This document shows, piece after piece, positions 49,537 to 60,236 of a stretch of 64,000 nucleotides of DNA (position 1 is the stretch's first letter; the number at the start of each line of letters is the position of its first letter). This DNA is from Candidatus Thorarchaeota archaeon. Its GTDB lineage: Archaea > Asgardarchaeota > Thorarchaeia > Thorarchaeales > Thorarchaeaceae. Position numbers and translations under genes: made by a program. Location: assembly GCA_029855935.1 (NCBI GenBank), contig JAGSHN010000027.1, positions 121,348 to 185,347 on the forward strand, read 5' to 3'. The notes beneath the pieces were generated by a model. It saw only the letters and a list, made by a program, of their open reading frames with translations. It searched no databases and was not told the origin of the DNA.

Positions 49537-52500
49537 CTATTCCAGCTCGTCAAGATGCCGGCTATCGTCATCGCCCCCGTCGTCTGCCAATTTGTCAATG
49601 CTGTCATCCCAGTCCACTGGCAGACGTGACAGGGCCACGTTCATCCTATTTCGGACTACGACTCCGAGGAGAGTAATCATAGGAATACTGATGAAGACAG
49701 GCAATGGGGTAAGGCCGATTCCCAAGCTGGACCCCATTGTGCTCACGGCCACGCTCACCGAATTTGCCACGTCCCCGAGGACAGGAACATCTTCGATTGT
49801 GACATCTATGATGTATTCGCCCTCCGTTGGCGGTGAGAATGTTACAGGCAGCAGTGAACTGGATTCGATTGTTCGATCAAGAGTCTTGAGCAAAGAGCCG
49901 TCCGGACCAAAGATTGCCACCTGAAGACTAGTGTTCCACCCGGGTGCAACACCCGCGATCTCGATTGAGAGAGACACTCTCATCTCTTGGCCTGCAAAGG
50001 CGTTCTCAACACTGAGGACTTCAACTGTGACAGTGGGGCGGACCACAACCTCCATAGTCTCAGTGGTCGAGTTGAAGTCGTCAGATCCCGCATACTCCAC
50101 GCTCACAGTCAGTACGCCTGCCACAGGAGGATAGAACTCCGTCCGCACCGTACCAGTGATATCGGTCTCCTCCGTCAGGACAATCTCATCGCCATACTGG
50201 GGCCGGACCCTAATGACCAGCGTCGCACTGCCGATTCCTCCAAGCGGGCCCCTCAGTCGTGCAGAGACGGGAATGCTGGTCCCGAACTCAGACTCTGCGG
50301 GAATATCGACTTCCATCTCGGTGAGATATCGCACCCGCAGCACGACAGAGAGATTTGCCTGACTGTAGTAGCTGGTGCCGGAGAACACTGCCGTGAGAGT
50401 GTACTCTCCCGGCGTCCCAGGAGTCCACGTGATGTCAGCCTCCTCAATGTCAGTCAGGTTGAAGTCCAAGCCCGAGGTCAACACTCCACCAAGCAACTGC
50501 CGACCATCAGGGTCGAAGACACTCACCGTCAAATGGCCAGCCCACACGGTCGCGTTGAGGAGATCGTGGACCGCTATGACAACTTCGTGCTGCCAACCCA
50601 CAATACCCGGGAGATCCGACTCCAGCAGACAGAGGGCCGTTTCTGCAGTGACTGTGAAGTCTAGGGTGGCGGTTGAGCCCAGCCGCAGACTGGAACCGGG
50701 TACCGTGACGAGGAGGCTGTAGTCTCCAACATCGAGACCGCGAAGGCTCAGCTCTACACAGGTCTCATTGAGTATCAAGCGGGATGTCACATTCACAGGG
50801 TCCAATCCCCGCAGAAGTGTCACCGTCAGGCCAACCTCTGTGGGACCGAGAGGCACGCGGGACTCATCATAGACTCGAATCACAATCTCCTCGTCAGTAG
50901 AGCGGTGAATCGCCGTGGGTCCCGTTATCTCGGGAGAAGTGGTTCCCATCACGAACACCTCGACCACCGTGCTCGCCGGATGGTAGTGATCTGTGCCGTC
51001 AAAGACTATGAAGAGAGAGTAGTTGCCCATTAGCGGAAACTCGATTGTGAGGTTCTCCGGCGTGGTCCCGGACTGCACGAGGGCTCCCTCGATAAGCAGT
51101 CCCCTACTCTGATGATAGGCGAGATACCTCATCGTGAATCCCTCAAGAACTCCGCCATCGAGGTCGGTGAGCAGCAGGCTGAGCCTCAGTGGCACATCAC
51201 CCGCAACCACCTGCTCCTCTGAGATGTCGACCAGAACGACTCTCACCCCGAAGCGCACATCGATGGTTCTCTCCGCAGAGTCGGCAAGATACACTCCAAG
51301 GCCCTCGAAAGTGACCACAAAGTGCCACTCGCCCTCAGAGAGAAGCACCTGTTCCCACCTGCAGTACCCTGTCGCATTCGTTGCAACCGTCTCAGAGATC
51401 GTCGAACCGTCAGGGCCCTGGGCGAGGAAGGTGATGTTGCTTCCGCTCATTGGTGTGCCCGTGTGATCCAGAAGAAGTACTACGGCGCTCAGCGTGTCAC
51501 CCACCTCAAGATCGTCCGTGATGGACAGGATGGTCAGGTTTGTACGCGAATAGGCAATCCACTGACTGCTGAACGAGAAGGAATGAACGTATCTTGAGCC
51601 GGACGAGTCGACAAGCACAGTGTACAGACCGGGTTCGCTCACGGTGGTATCCACGGTCGCAATCCCGTCCACGGTCGTGATGGTCACGGCGTCCGACCAA
51701 GTGCCGAGTCGGACAGGGTCGCCGTACGGGTCGAGAAGCGAGATTGTCACGGACAGACCGTCAATCGCCCCGCCCAGCTCGTCATAGAGGTGGACATTCA
51801 GAACAACAGGCTCGGTAGCACAGGGCGGTTCGGGACTCACGACAACGTTCACTGTGGCGTCAGTCATCACGGTCAGCTGCTGCTGTACGTCGCCGCCCAA
51901 CATGTACTGGTCATCCGCAGGACCAGCCCGAGCAACGAGCGGGCCCACTGCCATGTCGACAGTGACCATTGCCGACACGTACCCGGTGCTGTTCGTGGTC
52001 AGTGATGAGGACCACACCGGAACGAGGTCTACTCCAAGCAGTTCGACCAACACCGTGATGCCCGCGCAGTCTGCGGCGTCCAGCCTATACGTGAGGTCGA
52101 CCGAGTCTGCGAACTCTATGCTCTCGGAGGACAGTATGAGCTGGCCATCTACAATCTCCATCACCGAGACCGACGCAGAGGAGGAGTTCTGATGATAGTA
52201 ATCATCGCCCAGATGCATTGCGATCACTGTGATTCGACCCCGCAAGTTCAGCACCCACTCGACCACGACAGGAACATTGGAGGTCACAATTGTCTCTTCG
52301 TGGAGAGACACTCCGTCCTGCTCAAACCGCACACTCACATTCCTTCCCACAACGGGATCACCGACCTCGTCGGTGACATAGACGCTGACGCGCAGTGTGT
52401 CGTTTGAATAGGAGGAGATGGGTGCCTCAAGGAACACGTCGGGGACACAGTATATCCTCAGGGGGATGCTGGTCTGGGAGGCGGCATTTGTATCATCTCC

Positions 52501-55500
52501 TGAGAACGTGACATTGATGACAAAATCGCCAACAGTACTCATCTCGAAGAGGAATGAAACACTACCGTCCTGCGCAGTCTGTCCAGTGGAGGACAGGTAC
52601 AGCGTGCCATTCGACCACAGAATCTCTGTGCGAATGGTGGCACCTACGAGCGCAGAGTCCCTCCAGTCCGTCAGAACGACGAGAATACCGACCGTCGAGT
52701 TCTGCAGGACAGGTGCCTGAGGTGCGTCAACAGAGAGGGTCGTGATCCCCAGCACATGTACGTTGGCCGAGCTCTTGGAGGCACTGAGGTAGCCCTGGGC
52801 TGGCACGGAGATGTTGACCTGCAACTCGCCAGGATGGGTGAGATTGAGTCCAACCAAGATGGTGCCTGTTGGGTCTGTCACATTGTCGGCCTTGAGTATG
52901 AGGGTAGCATCAAGATGCACCTCAATCTCCACAGTGCAATTTGAGATTGCCTCACCAAGACTGTCAGTCAGAGAAACACTTACGGTGGAGCGGCCTGGTG
53001 CAACGGGATTCTTGGGCATATCAATCATCATTGCAGCCGTGTCGGACACCGCAATCGAGGTGTTCGTCATAGAGGAGGCGTACCAGCCCTGCTGAGGTAT
53101 GACCACAACAACTGCGGCCTCACCGCGCTGACCGGGTGTCCAATTGGCCCTGGCGATGCCCGAGTCCGTGACCAAGAGTGCTGCCACCTCGGCAACACCA
53201 CTCGGTCCCGTCACGGTGACGTTGGTCTGAAGCTGGTCAACTGGGTCTCCCAGGTTGTCCTCTACTGTCACCACGATGATGGATATCTCTCCCACAGAGG
53301 GTGCTGGGTCGACAGTGATCGTGACAGTCAGGGGGATGTACACACTGACAATGGATGATGTCGACGATGGCCCGAGCGAGGGTGAGCCCGCGTAGGAGCC
53401 CGCAACCTCGTATTGTCCCGCTGTCTCAGTCGACCACACAAATGTGGCCACGCCATTGTCATCTGTCGTGACGTCTGTCTCAAGGACGACAGTGGAGGGG
53501 AGGAACGTGACCGTCACGTGAATGATCTGACCAACCACCCGCACACCTGCAGTGTCGGTGAGATTGAATCGAGTCGTGAGCGTGTCGGTCACGAGTGCCT
53601 CCCCGGGAAGACCTGTCGCCGTCAGGGTGGTGACTGAATACGACGTGAACTCGGAGGAGTTGGAGGCCTTGGTGTAGTAGTCTTCGCCTCCAAACTCCGC
53701 TGAGAACACGTACTGGCCATTCTCGCCTAGATATGCTGTGATGGAGGCCAGTCCCAGCTCATTGGTTCTCAGGGGGGCGACCACTACAGTCTGGGAGCTG
53801 GGCGAGACAAGCTTGAGGGTGATGTCGAGGCCAGAGACTACCCCTCCTGAGGAGTCTCTAATGCGCACCTCTAGCGTCACGTTAGTGTACTGATCGTACT
53901 GCCCTGCATTTAGCATCTCGATGACGACTGGTTCCTCCACTACGATCTGGCCGCTCGTCTCTGACGGGGCAAGACTCCGGTTTCCATCGAACGTTATGGT
54001 GAAGTTGTAGACACCTCTTTCCCCCGGCGTCCACACGAATGCACCTGTTCGGTCGTCGGCCGAATAGACGGGCGAACCATTGGAGTCTGTGATTGTGATG
54101 TGAACCCATTGCCCAGAGAGAGCTGAGTCGTTGGCCAAGACTCGTAGTGTCCAGTTCACTGACACAGCGTCGCCCAAGAGGGTCGTGAGGTTCGACAAGG
54201 TCTCAACATAGGTGGGCTCCGGCTCAAACAGCTCAAGCCAATCTGACAGTATGAGGGAGTCACAGTAAGGTCGCTCAAGGAGCACCGACAGGTTGTATCG
54301 TCCGGCCGTCAGATTGTCAGTGGGTAGACTCAGCACGAGAGGCGACGCATTGCAATAGGACCACTGGTGAGCGCCGTCGGCTCCGGTGAGTGACACCGTT
54401 GCATTCGTTGTTCCAGCTGGCCGGCCAGTCGTGAGCTCCCAGCTCACAAGACCTGTTATCGGGCTGCCGATGCGATAGTCGTGTCTATCGAGAGCCATCT
54501 CGCCCGTGAGCGTACCGTTGACTGTCGTCTCCAGGCGACTAGTTGCCCAGATGGCACCATAGTCCTCCACCCGTAGATACAGCACTGCCGGTCCGAGATC
54601 ATCAGCGTCGTCCGGGACGTGGATGACCAGATTGTCCTTCGGACTCACGTTCCCAAATGACGACCATTGCCCGAACGCATAGAGAACAACGGTGGAGTTG
54701 CCCGGGCTTGACGAGATTGATACATTGATGTCCGCAGTGGATCCTAGATGAACGACTGTTTCGACAACTGCTGAGAGCGACCGGGGGTCTGGCTCCCACG
54801 CCTTGACCCGAAGACCCAGTACCGAGAGCATCCGCGAGATGATGCTGGTGTACAGTGGCTGGTATAGGATTGTCGCGTTGAACCACCCTGTGTCCTTCAT
54901 CGACGGACCAAGAGATGAGAGGGCCGCATCGGGGTCAATCACGCTGGCGACGTCAATGGAGATTAGCCCAGAGGATGCCAGCAGTCCCACAGTCAATGAG
55001 TCGAACCCGACTGCCAGAAGGTCGGAGTAGTTGATGCGTGCTTGGATTGTGGAGATAATCTGTGAGGCCATACTGCTGTTCAGGAGACCCAGTCGTAGGG
55101 CCGCCCGGGTCGACAGGTAGTCTATGGCCTGAGGGACTCGACAATACGGACGAAGGGTCCAACCGTCCCGCGACCAGTAGCCATCGCGATACTCTGCCAG
55201 TACGGCTGCTCTCAGCTCATCGGGATAGGGAATCTTCGACAATGAGCCCATCAGGTACAGCGTCTCGACTGCTGCAACAGAGTATTGCATATGAGCGGGA
55301 CCGGGCAGACGTGCATTCCTGAAGTGGCCATCGGCGCTCTGCGAGCCGGTGAGATAGTCAATCACATCAGATCTCTCAGCGGCAGTCAGCTCACGATACA
55401 GATGGTATGACGACTCCACACCAAAGTACTGTGTCCACACGCTCTTCATTCGAAACTGGCTCGGCGAGAACTCGGGTGAGGCGAGGAAGGACATGTTGGA

Positions 55501-57552
55501 GGAGCTCGGATACTCGCTCCAACTCGAGAATGAGTCGAGGAAACTGAAGATGGCCTGGGTATCGACAATCCTGCCTGCGTGCGTGTATCTGCCAAGCTGC
55601 GTCATCCAGTACGTGTTCATCAGCGAGGGCACGCATTCCATCACCTCGAAGCCAGCCTCGGTCTCCACGGAGTTCACGTAGGTGATTATTCCGTCTCTGA
55701 GTAGAGCATCGTCCGCCCCAGTCTCATTGAGGGCCATTGCAACATACGACGTGTCAAGCGTCTTGGCTACCAGGTCGCTTGTCATCGATCCGAGGCCAAA
55801 GCCGCCCGACGCAAGCTGGTTCGCACGGAACCACTCGATGGCGGCCGTCCTGTTTGAGGGCGACAGAGTTCCCATAACAGACATCGCAGTGATGGCCGAT
55901 GCCGTCCCCACTGTCACCTCAACACCCGGATTCATGGTGTCACTGAACGATCCGTCACCCTCGGAGGTCTGGGAGAGTATCCAGTCCGTGAGTTTCGCCG
56001 GGTCGTTGTGGGATGTGCCGAGTATCTGCAAGGAGAGAACAAGCGCACGTGCGTACGAGTTCTTTGGCGTGATTGACGAGGGATTCTGTGCGACACCACC
56101 CCACCGCTCCGGCTCGCTTGTCTTGCTCCCATCGATCACGCAGTCTCGTAGCCAGGACTCAGCAGCAGCTGTGTCAATCTTGTTGAGCGCGCTGGCTGCC
56201 CTGAGCGCCTCCAACACGCAATGAGTAGTCAGTATGTCACTCCCGAAGCCGCCGTCAACATCCTGACGAGATGAGATGTACGAGATGATTGAGTTGACAT
56301 CAAAGCGGTCGGTGAGAGAGAGGAGCTGAATCAGGTAGAGGCCACGAGATGCGCTCAACACGTCAGCTGCTGTGTCAGCCTGTGTGGGAGCAAACCCGGT
56401 CTCAGATGCCCCCGACACAGTCATCGACTGGAGCAACGCAGCAATCGAGTCCTGGTGATTGCTGAGCCACACCGTCCAGTTGATGTCGGACAAGCTGGAA
56501 CGCATTGCGCGCACAGAGTAGTACAGGGCCTCCATTGTGGCCTCGTGCGGATAGAACATACCGCCCTCAGGCTCCCGTCCAAGTACCTGCCACTCGCTGA
56601 GTCTCTGCGCAGTAGACGACTCAGCAATTGAGGCCGCAAGGGATATCACATTGATGGTGAGGTTCTGGCCCGAGGACGTGAGGTAGTCCGGATTTTCCAT
56701 GGCAAGGAGGAACGTGTCCAGCGGCTGGGAGTCATGCCTTAGTGGTGCGAGCAGAGCCGGATCACTGCTGCCAGTGAGATTGACAAGTCGGGACTCCTCA
56801 GTCTGCACTGCATCCACGGGAAGCCGTAGACTGGCCTCGGATGTCAGTTCCGACGGAACATCGACTTTGTTGGGCCAAGAAAGGAAGACAGCGTCCTCAA
56901 GACCTGGAGTAGTGTTGTATACCCACGTCTCGGCCAATGCCGTTTCCAGTGGGGGAGCAAGACCCTGCAGCCGATGCTCCAGCCACGCCGCACGGCCCAG
57001 AAGGACTATAGGCAGATCGGCCCTCACAAGATTGTCGAGCACGGTCTGAGAGAGCTCGCTGCCATTGCCGGACCCTGTGCTGGGGTCGAGAACGACTACT
57101 GCACCGGAGTCCAGCAGTGATGCGTTCGCCTCGATCTGCGAGTCAGTCACGACTCGGCTGACAATCCCGGAGCCCTCTATGAGAGACGCCCACGCCACTG
57201 CACGTGAGACAACGTCTCCACCCACGTGCTCAACAACAAGACACACACGACCATCAAAAGGCACAGGGGGTTCGGCGCTGGGACTGTAGGAACCATCCCT
57301 GAGAGGCCCTATCTGGGTGGAACGTACCGATGACGAGTCCGTGATTGGCCACATTGGGCCCCGCCCTCCGCCCAGGGCGCTCACGCAGATCAGTGACAGA
57401 AGCAGCACCACGCCCAGCAGGCGTACGGGGCCGGATGCGCGCCGAACAATGTTGGGTGAGGGTCTCCGGGACCGGCTCTGATGGCCGGGAAGCATCCGTG
57501 GGTGTGGTCTTCGAGACCGGTCCCGGATTTGGTTGAGTGTTGATTCTGTCAT
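49537..57552 (-). CDS. giant secreted/surface protein: N-terminal GATase-like region, alpha-toroid repeats, many Ig-like domains, C-terminal TM
   Basis: N-terminal hydrophobic anchor; repeats such as RQDVDGGFGSD...CVLEALRAAS and NQLASGGFGLGS resemble prenyltransferase/squalene-cyclase toroids; long series of ~95-aa beta-sandwich repeats (VTVVDxxGxPVxGxxVxVxxxxPxG); C-terminal VFISIPMITLLGVVVRNR. Confidence 0.88.
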   Translation of the reverse strand: MTESTLNQIRDRSRRPHPRMLPGHQSRSRRPSPNIVRRASGPVRLLGVVLLLSLICVSALGGGRGPMWPITDSSSVRSTQIGPLRDGSYSPSAEPPVPFDGRVCLVVEHVGGDVVSRAVAWASLIEGSGIVSRVVTDSQIEANASLLDSGAVVVLDPSTGSGNGSELSQTVLDNLVRADLPIVLLGRAAWLEHRLQGLAPPLETALAETWVYNTTPGLEDAVFLSWPNKVDVPSELTSEASLRLPVDAVQTEESRLVNLTGSSDPALLAPLRHDSQPLDTFLLAMENPDYLTSSGQNLTINVISLAASIAESSTAQRLSEWQVLGREPEGGMFYPHEATMEALYYSVRAMRSSLSDINWTVWLSNHQDSIAALLQSMTVSGASETGFAPTQADTAADVLSASRGLYLIQLLSLTDRFDVNSIISYISSRQDVDGGFGSDILTTHCVLEALRAASALNKIDTAAAESWLRDCVIDGSKTSEPERWGGVAQNPSSITPKNSYARALVLSLQILGTSHNDPAKLTDWILSQTSEGDGSFSDTMNPGVEVTVGTASAITAMSVMGTLSPSNRTAAIEWFRANQLASGGFGLGSMTSDLVAKTLDTSYVAMALNETGADDALLRDGIITYVNSVETEAGFEVMECVPSLMNTYWMTQLGRYTHAGRIVDTQAIFSFLDSFSSWSEYPSSSNMSFLASPEFSPSQFRMKSVWTQYFGVESSYHLYRELTAAERSDVIDYLTGSQSADGHFRNARLPGPAHMQYSVAAVETLYLMGSLSKIPYPDELRAAVLAEYRDGYWSRDGWTLRPYCRVPQAIDYLSTRAALRLGLLNSSMASQIISTIQARINYSDLLAVGFDSLTVGLLASSGLISIDVASVIDPDAALSSLGPSMKDTGWFNATILYQPLYTSIISRMLSVLGLRVKAWEPDPRSLSAVVETVVHLGSTADINVSISSSPGNSTVVLYAFGQWSSFGNVSPKDNLVIHVPDDADDLGPAVLYLRVEDYGAIWATSRLETTVNGTLTGEMALDRHDYRIGSPITGLVSWELTTGRPAGTTNATVSLTGADGAHQWSYCNASPLVLSLPTDNLTAGRYNLSVLLERPYCDSLILSDWLELFEPEPTYVETLSNLTTLLGDAVSVNWTLRVLANDSALSGQWVHITITDSNGSPVYSADDRTGAFVWTPGERGVYNFTITFDGNRSLAPSETSGQIVVEEPVVIEMLNAGQYDQYTNVTLEVRIRDSSGGVVSGLDITLKLVSPSSQTVVVAPLRTNELGLASITAYLGENGQYVFSAEFGGEDYYTKASNSSEFTSYSVTTLTATGLPGEALVTDTLTTRFNLTDTAGVRVVGQIIHVTVTFLPSTVVLETDVTTDDNGVATFVWSTETAGQYEVAGSYAGSPSLGPSSTSSIVSVYIPLTVTITVDPAPSVGEISIIVVTVEDNLGDPVDQLQTNVTVTGPSGVAEVAALLVTDSGIARANWTPGQRGEAAVVVVIPQQGWYASSMTNTSIAVSDTAAMMIDMPKNPVAPGRSTVSVSLTDSLGEAISNCTVEIEVHLDATLILKADNVTDPTGTILVGLNLTHPGELQVNISVPAQGYLSASKSSANVHVLGITTLSVDAPQAPVLQNSTVGILVVLTDWRDSALVGATIRTEILWSNGTLYLSSTGQTAQDGSVSFLFEMSTVGDFVINVTFSGDDTNAASQTSIPLRIYCVPDVFLEAPISSYSNDTLRVSVYVTDEVGDPVVGRNVSVRFEQDGVSLHEETIVTSNVPVVVEWVLNLRGRITVIAMHLGDDYYHQNSSSASVSVMEIVDGQLILSSESIEFADSVDLTYRLDAADCAGITVLVELLGVDLVPVWSSSLTTNSTGYVSAMVTVDMAVGPLVARAGPADDQYMLGGDVQQQLTVMTDATVNVVVSPEPPCATEPVVLNVHLYDELGGAIDGLSVTISLLDPYGDPVRLGTWSDAVTITTVDGIATVDTTVSEPGLYTVLVDSSGSRYVHSFSFSSQWIAYSRTNLTILSITDDLEVGDTLSAVVLLLDHTGTPMSGSNITFLAQGPDGSTISETVATNATGYCRWEQVLLSEGEWHFVVTFEGLGVYLADSAERTIDVRFGVRVVLVDISEEQVVAGDVPLRLSLLLTDLDGGVLEGFTMRYLAYHQSRGLLIEGALVQSGTTPENLTIEFPLMGNYSLFIVFDGTDHYHPASTVVEVFVMGTTSPEITGPTAIHRSTDEEIVIRVYDESRVPLGPTEVGLTVTLLRGLDPVNVTSRLILNETCVELSLRGLDVGDYSLLVTVPGSSLRLGSTATLDFTVTAETALCLLESDLPGIVGWQHEVVIAVHDLLNATVWAGHLTVSVFDPDGRQLLGGVLTSGLDFNLTDIEEADITWTPGTPGEYTLTAVFSGTSYYSQANLSVVLRVRYLTEMEVDIPAESEFGTSIPVSARLRGPLGGIGSATLVIRVRPQYGDEIVLTEETDITGTVRTEFYPPVAGVLTVSVEYAGSDDFNSTTETMEVVVRPTVTVEVLSVENAFAGQEMRVSLSIEIAGVAPGWNTSLQVAIFGPDGSLLKTLDRTIESSSLLPVTFSPPTEGEYIIDVTIEDVPVLGDVANSVSVAVSTMGSSLGIGLTPLPVFISIPMITLLGVVVRNRMNVALSRLPVDWDDSIDKLADDGGDDDSRHLDELE

Positions 57553-58155
57553 CTAGACGAGCACCCCCAGAGCGCGGATGTACACGACCGCAACGAGAAG
57601 CGAGACAATTCCCAGCTCGACCGTACCACTTCGAGGATGACTCTGCAATGATGTCCTGAGCAGGTTGAGGTCCCCGCCACGGACACAGGAATTGAGAAGG
57701 ATTGCAAGGCCAAGGTACCACGCAGCGGCAACGAGAGGCGCCGCCATCTCGACGATCGTGGTCACTATGAGTAGCATCATTCCTGCGTACACGGAGAGGG
57801 TGAGCGTAACGAGCAGAGCGACGACCACAACGCCAACCCGGGGCGGACGTTCAACAACGACATATGGATTGAACTCCAAGAACGTCGTGTCAAGTCCGAT
57901 GTCCCCGAGCTCGATGCCCATCAAGCGTGACACGGCATATCTGATGGCAATTGTCGCAGCCATTCCAGGAGCCGTCAGCCATGAGAAGACCGATAGCCAG
58001 CGACTCCGTGTCCACGTGGCGAACGATCTCTTGCGACCGCTGAGAAGCAGGAGGCTTCTGACAATTGAGGCCACGGCCACGATGATGGGCATCAGGACAA
58101 ATGCAAGGATGAAGGTACCGACCAGCATTGTCGATATGTTAACGCCCACCATCAT
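57553..58155 (-). CDS. multi-TM membrane protein, unknown
   Basis: About 5 hydrophobic segments; its TAG stop directly abuts the ATG of the giant gene. Confidence 0.7.
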   Translation of the reverse strand: MMVGVNISTMLVGTFILAFVLMPIIVAVASIVRSLLLLSGRKRSFATWTRSRWLSVFSWLTAPGMAATIAIRYAVSRLMGIELGDIGLDTTFLEFNPYVVVERPPRVGVVVVALLVTLTLSVYAGMMLLIVTTIVEMAAPLVAAAWYLGLAILLNSCVRGGDLNLLRTSLQSHPRSGTVELGIVSLLVAVVYIRALGVLV

Positions 58156-58380
58156 ACATTCATCTCGCTACTCTGTCACAGAAGCGATTGAGCAGTCTGC
58201 AATGAAAGACTTGACTCACACTCATCGTGAGCAGGCATAGTCCCCCATCTTCCAGAAACGACAGGCATAGATGCATAACAGTCTTGCCAAGTGATAACAG
58301 CTCGAATTCTTCGGGATACATTTATTGGAGGAGCGCGCCACCAAGTTCTCTGCAAGTATGACCAGGAGAGGTCGGAGAGT

Positions 58381-60231
58381 ATGGCCCCTTCAGTGACGCC
58401 ATCAACAGCGGGATGGATACAGCCAGGCCAGATGCATTCGGACCGTGCCATCTACAGGACGATTGCACTTCTGACAGGGCGGTCAAGGGAGATGGGTGCG
58501 ACTGATGCTGAGGTGTTTGAAACAACACACTGCAGGCTCCGTTGGGAGGAGGACGATGTCAGTCCAGACATGCTCAGGTGGCGACTTGGGAGCGAGCGCG
58601 TGACGCAGCGGTTCCGGGGACCAGAACGACCACTGCAGCCGAGGGGATCGACCCTGAGAGAACGGGTCATGTCACTACTACCAACCACTATGGAACCCAC
58701 AGAGGCAACGAGCGTGGCACTCAGCCTTGGACACATCGCGGCAGAGGACATCACTCCTGTAGGTAGAATAGCCTATGACGGGCTTGACCTGCTGGCCAAT
58801 GCCCTCGTTGTCATCTCTGGGGCTGCCAGGTCCATCGGAGCACGGGTTGCTTGGCTTGAGGGAGTCTGGGAGTACTACGTTCAACGTGCAGTCAGAAACG
58901 CGACGAAGGACCTCCAGGCACTACCGGATGGAGTAGCCGTCCGTGACCTCGTCGAGAGGATCAACTCCCACGTGGAGAGACTGACTCAGGATGCACCCAA
59001 CCACCCGACTGTGGCTCTGTTGACGAGTTGGAGGGGCCTGCTCACGTCATATTCTTCGAGAGAGCAGGTCCCCGACCATATACGAGCGAAAATCCGTGCC
59101 AGTGCTCGTGAGGCACTGCGTAGACAAGAGGTACGGCTCGTCGAGTGGGCGTCCCCCACACCAAGAGTGGACTCCATCGTGTTGATACAACACGACCCCC
59201 TTGTCCGCACCTTGAGGGAGAACATCTGCGTCCTCAGAGATAGGCGCGTCCTCAGCCTGCTGAAGCTATTGAGAGGAGTGACTGACCCACACAGACCAAC
59301 TCAGCATGATGTAATTGAGGCCACAGGGCTGGCGCGATCAAATGCCATCAGATGGTCATCGCAAATCGCGCCCTATCTATCGCGGGGATGCGTATTGTCG
59401 GTGGAACGCCTTGGGCTGCAGTACAGATACGTCATCTCGCGTCGTGGCTACACGCGTCGCACAACCTCTCCGACCGTGGCGAAGATGGTCGCGACAAGAG
59501 GACGTCATGTGAACGTATTGCTTGAGGCGGGCAGCGAAGAATCCGATCAGGAACGAGAGAGAGAGGGCTTCGCAGTCAACCGCGAGACGCTTACAATGAA
59601 CCTTGGCGCGTTTGACCCAGACACTGGGGACTGGCGAGACCCGTGGTCGAGAACTCGGGCCTCACGCAACGAGGATACAATCATCACTGCATCCACCACC
59701 ACGGGTGAGAGGATTGAGCCCATTGGTCCCGCCACACTGGCTGCCCTATCTCTGCTGTGGTCCCAGACCGCATTCAAGAGATACTTCGACTGGCTGGTGG
59801 GCGTTGTCGGCCCCTCACGCAGTACGATATCGTCGACCTACAAGAGAATTGTAGCCGAAGGACTTGCGTCCTTTGTGTATCTTCCGGACATAGAGTACGT
59901 GTCCCTACCAGAGGCCCTGCTGGTCGCAGCCCGGGGATTGACTCCTTCAGAGTCGCAAAAGGCCAGCGCGTGGCTGGCCAGGACGTGCCCCTTCGTCCGG
60001 GTGCTGACAGGAGAGAGGAAGGACGGTCGCAGAAGGATGACAATTGTCGCTGAGGCCAGATTGCCGAGAGAGTCTGCTGGTGTGATAGCCGGGGCCGTTG
60101 CCCAGAAACTTGGCCAAATGAGCGATGATGTTGTTGTAGAGAGGATTCGCCGTTACAAGACATATCGCTACTCAGCATTGTTCAGGTCGTACAACGCGCG
60201 AACAAAGACCTTCGGCCAGAGAAGGAGGTAG
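58381..60231 (+). CDS. large hypothetical protein with winged-helix-like regions
   Basis: HTH-like GPSRSTISSTYKRIVAEGL and PTQHDVIEATGLARSNAIRWSSQI. ATG 58381 preferred over the listed 58291. Confidence 0.65.
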   Translation: MAPSVTPSTAGWIQPGQMHSDRAIYRTIALLTGRSREMGATDAEVFETTHCRLRWEEDDVSPDMLRWRLGSERVTQRFRGPERPLQPRGSTLRERVMSLLPTTMEPTEATSVALSLGHIAAEDITPVGRIAYDGLDLLANALVVISGAARSIGARVAWLEGVWEYYVQRAVRNATKDLQALPDGVAVRDLVERINSHVERLTQDAPNHPTVALLTSWRGLLTSYSSREQVPDHIRAKIRASAREALRRQEVRLVEWASPTPRVDSIVLIQHDPLVRTLRENICVLRDRRVLSLLKLLRGVTDPHRPTQHDVIEATGLARSNAIRWSSQIAPYLSRGCVLSVERLGLQYRYVISRRGYTRRTTSPTVAKMVATRGRHVNVLLEAGSEESDQEREREGFAVNRETLTMNLGAFDPDTGDWRDPWSRTRASRNEDTIITASTTTGERIEPIGPATLAALSLLWSQTAFKRYFDWLVGVVGPSRSTISSTYKRIVAEGLASFVYLPDIEYVSLPEALLVAARGLTPSESQKASAWLARTCPFVRVLTGERKDGRRRMTIVAEARLPRESAGVIAGAVAQKLGQMSDDVVVERIRRYKTYRYSALFRSYNARTKTFGQRRR

Positions 60232-60236
60232 TGCTC

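Noticed and set aside
49592-57289. Numerous plus-strand ORFs opposite the giant gene
   Set aside because: Antisense shadow ORFs; the minus-strand frame is continuous for 2671 codons with clear domain structure.
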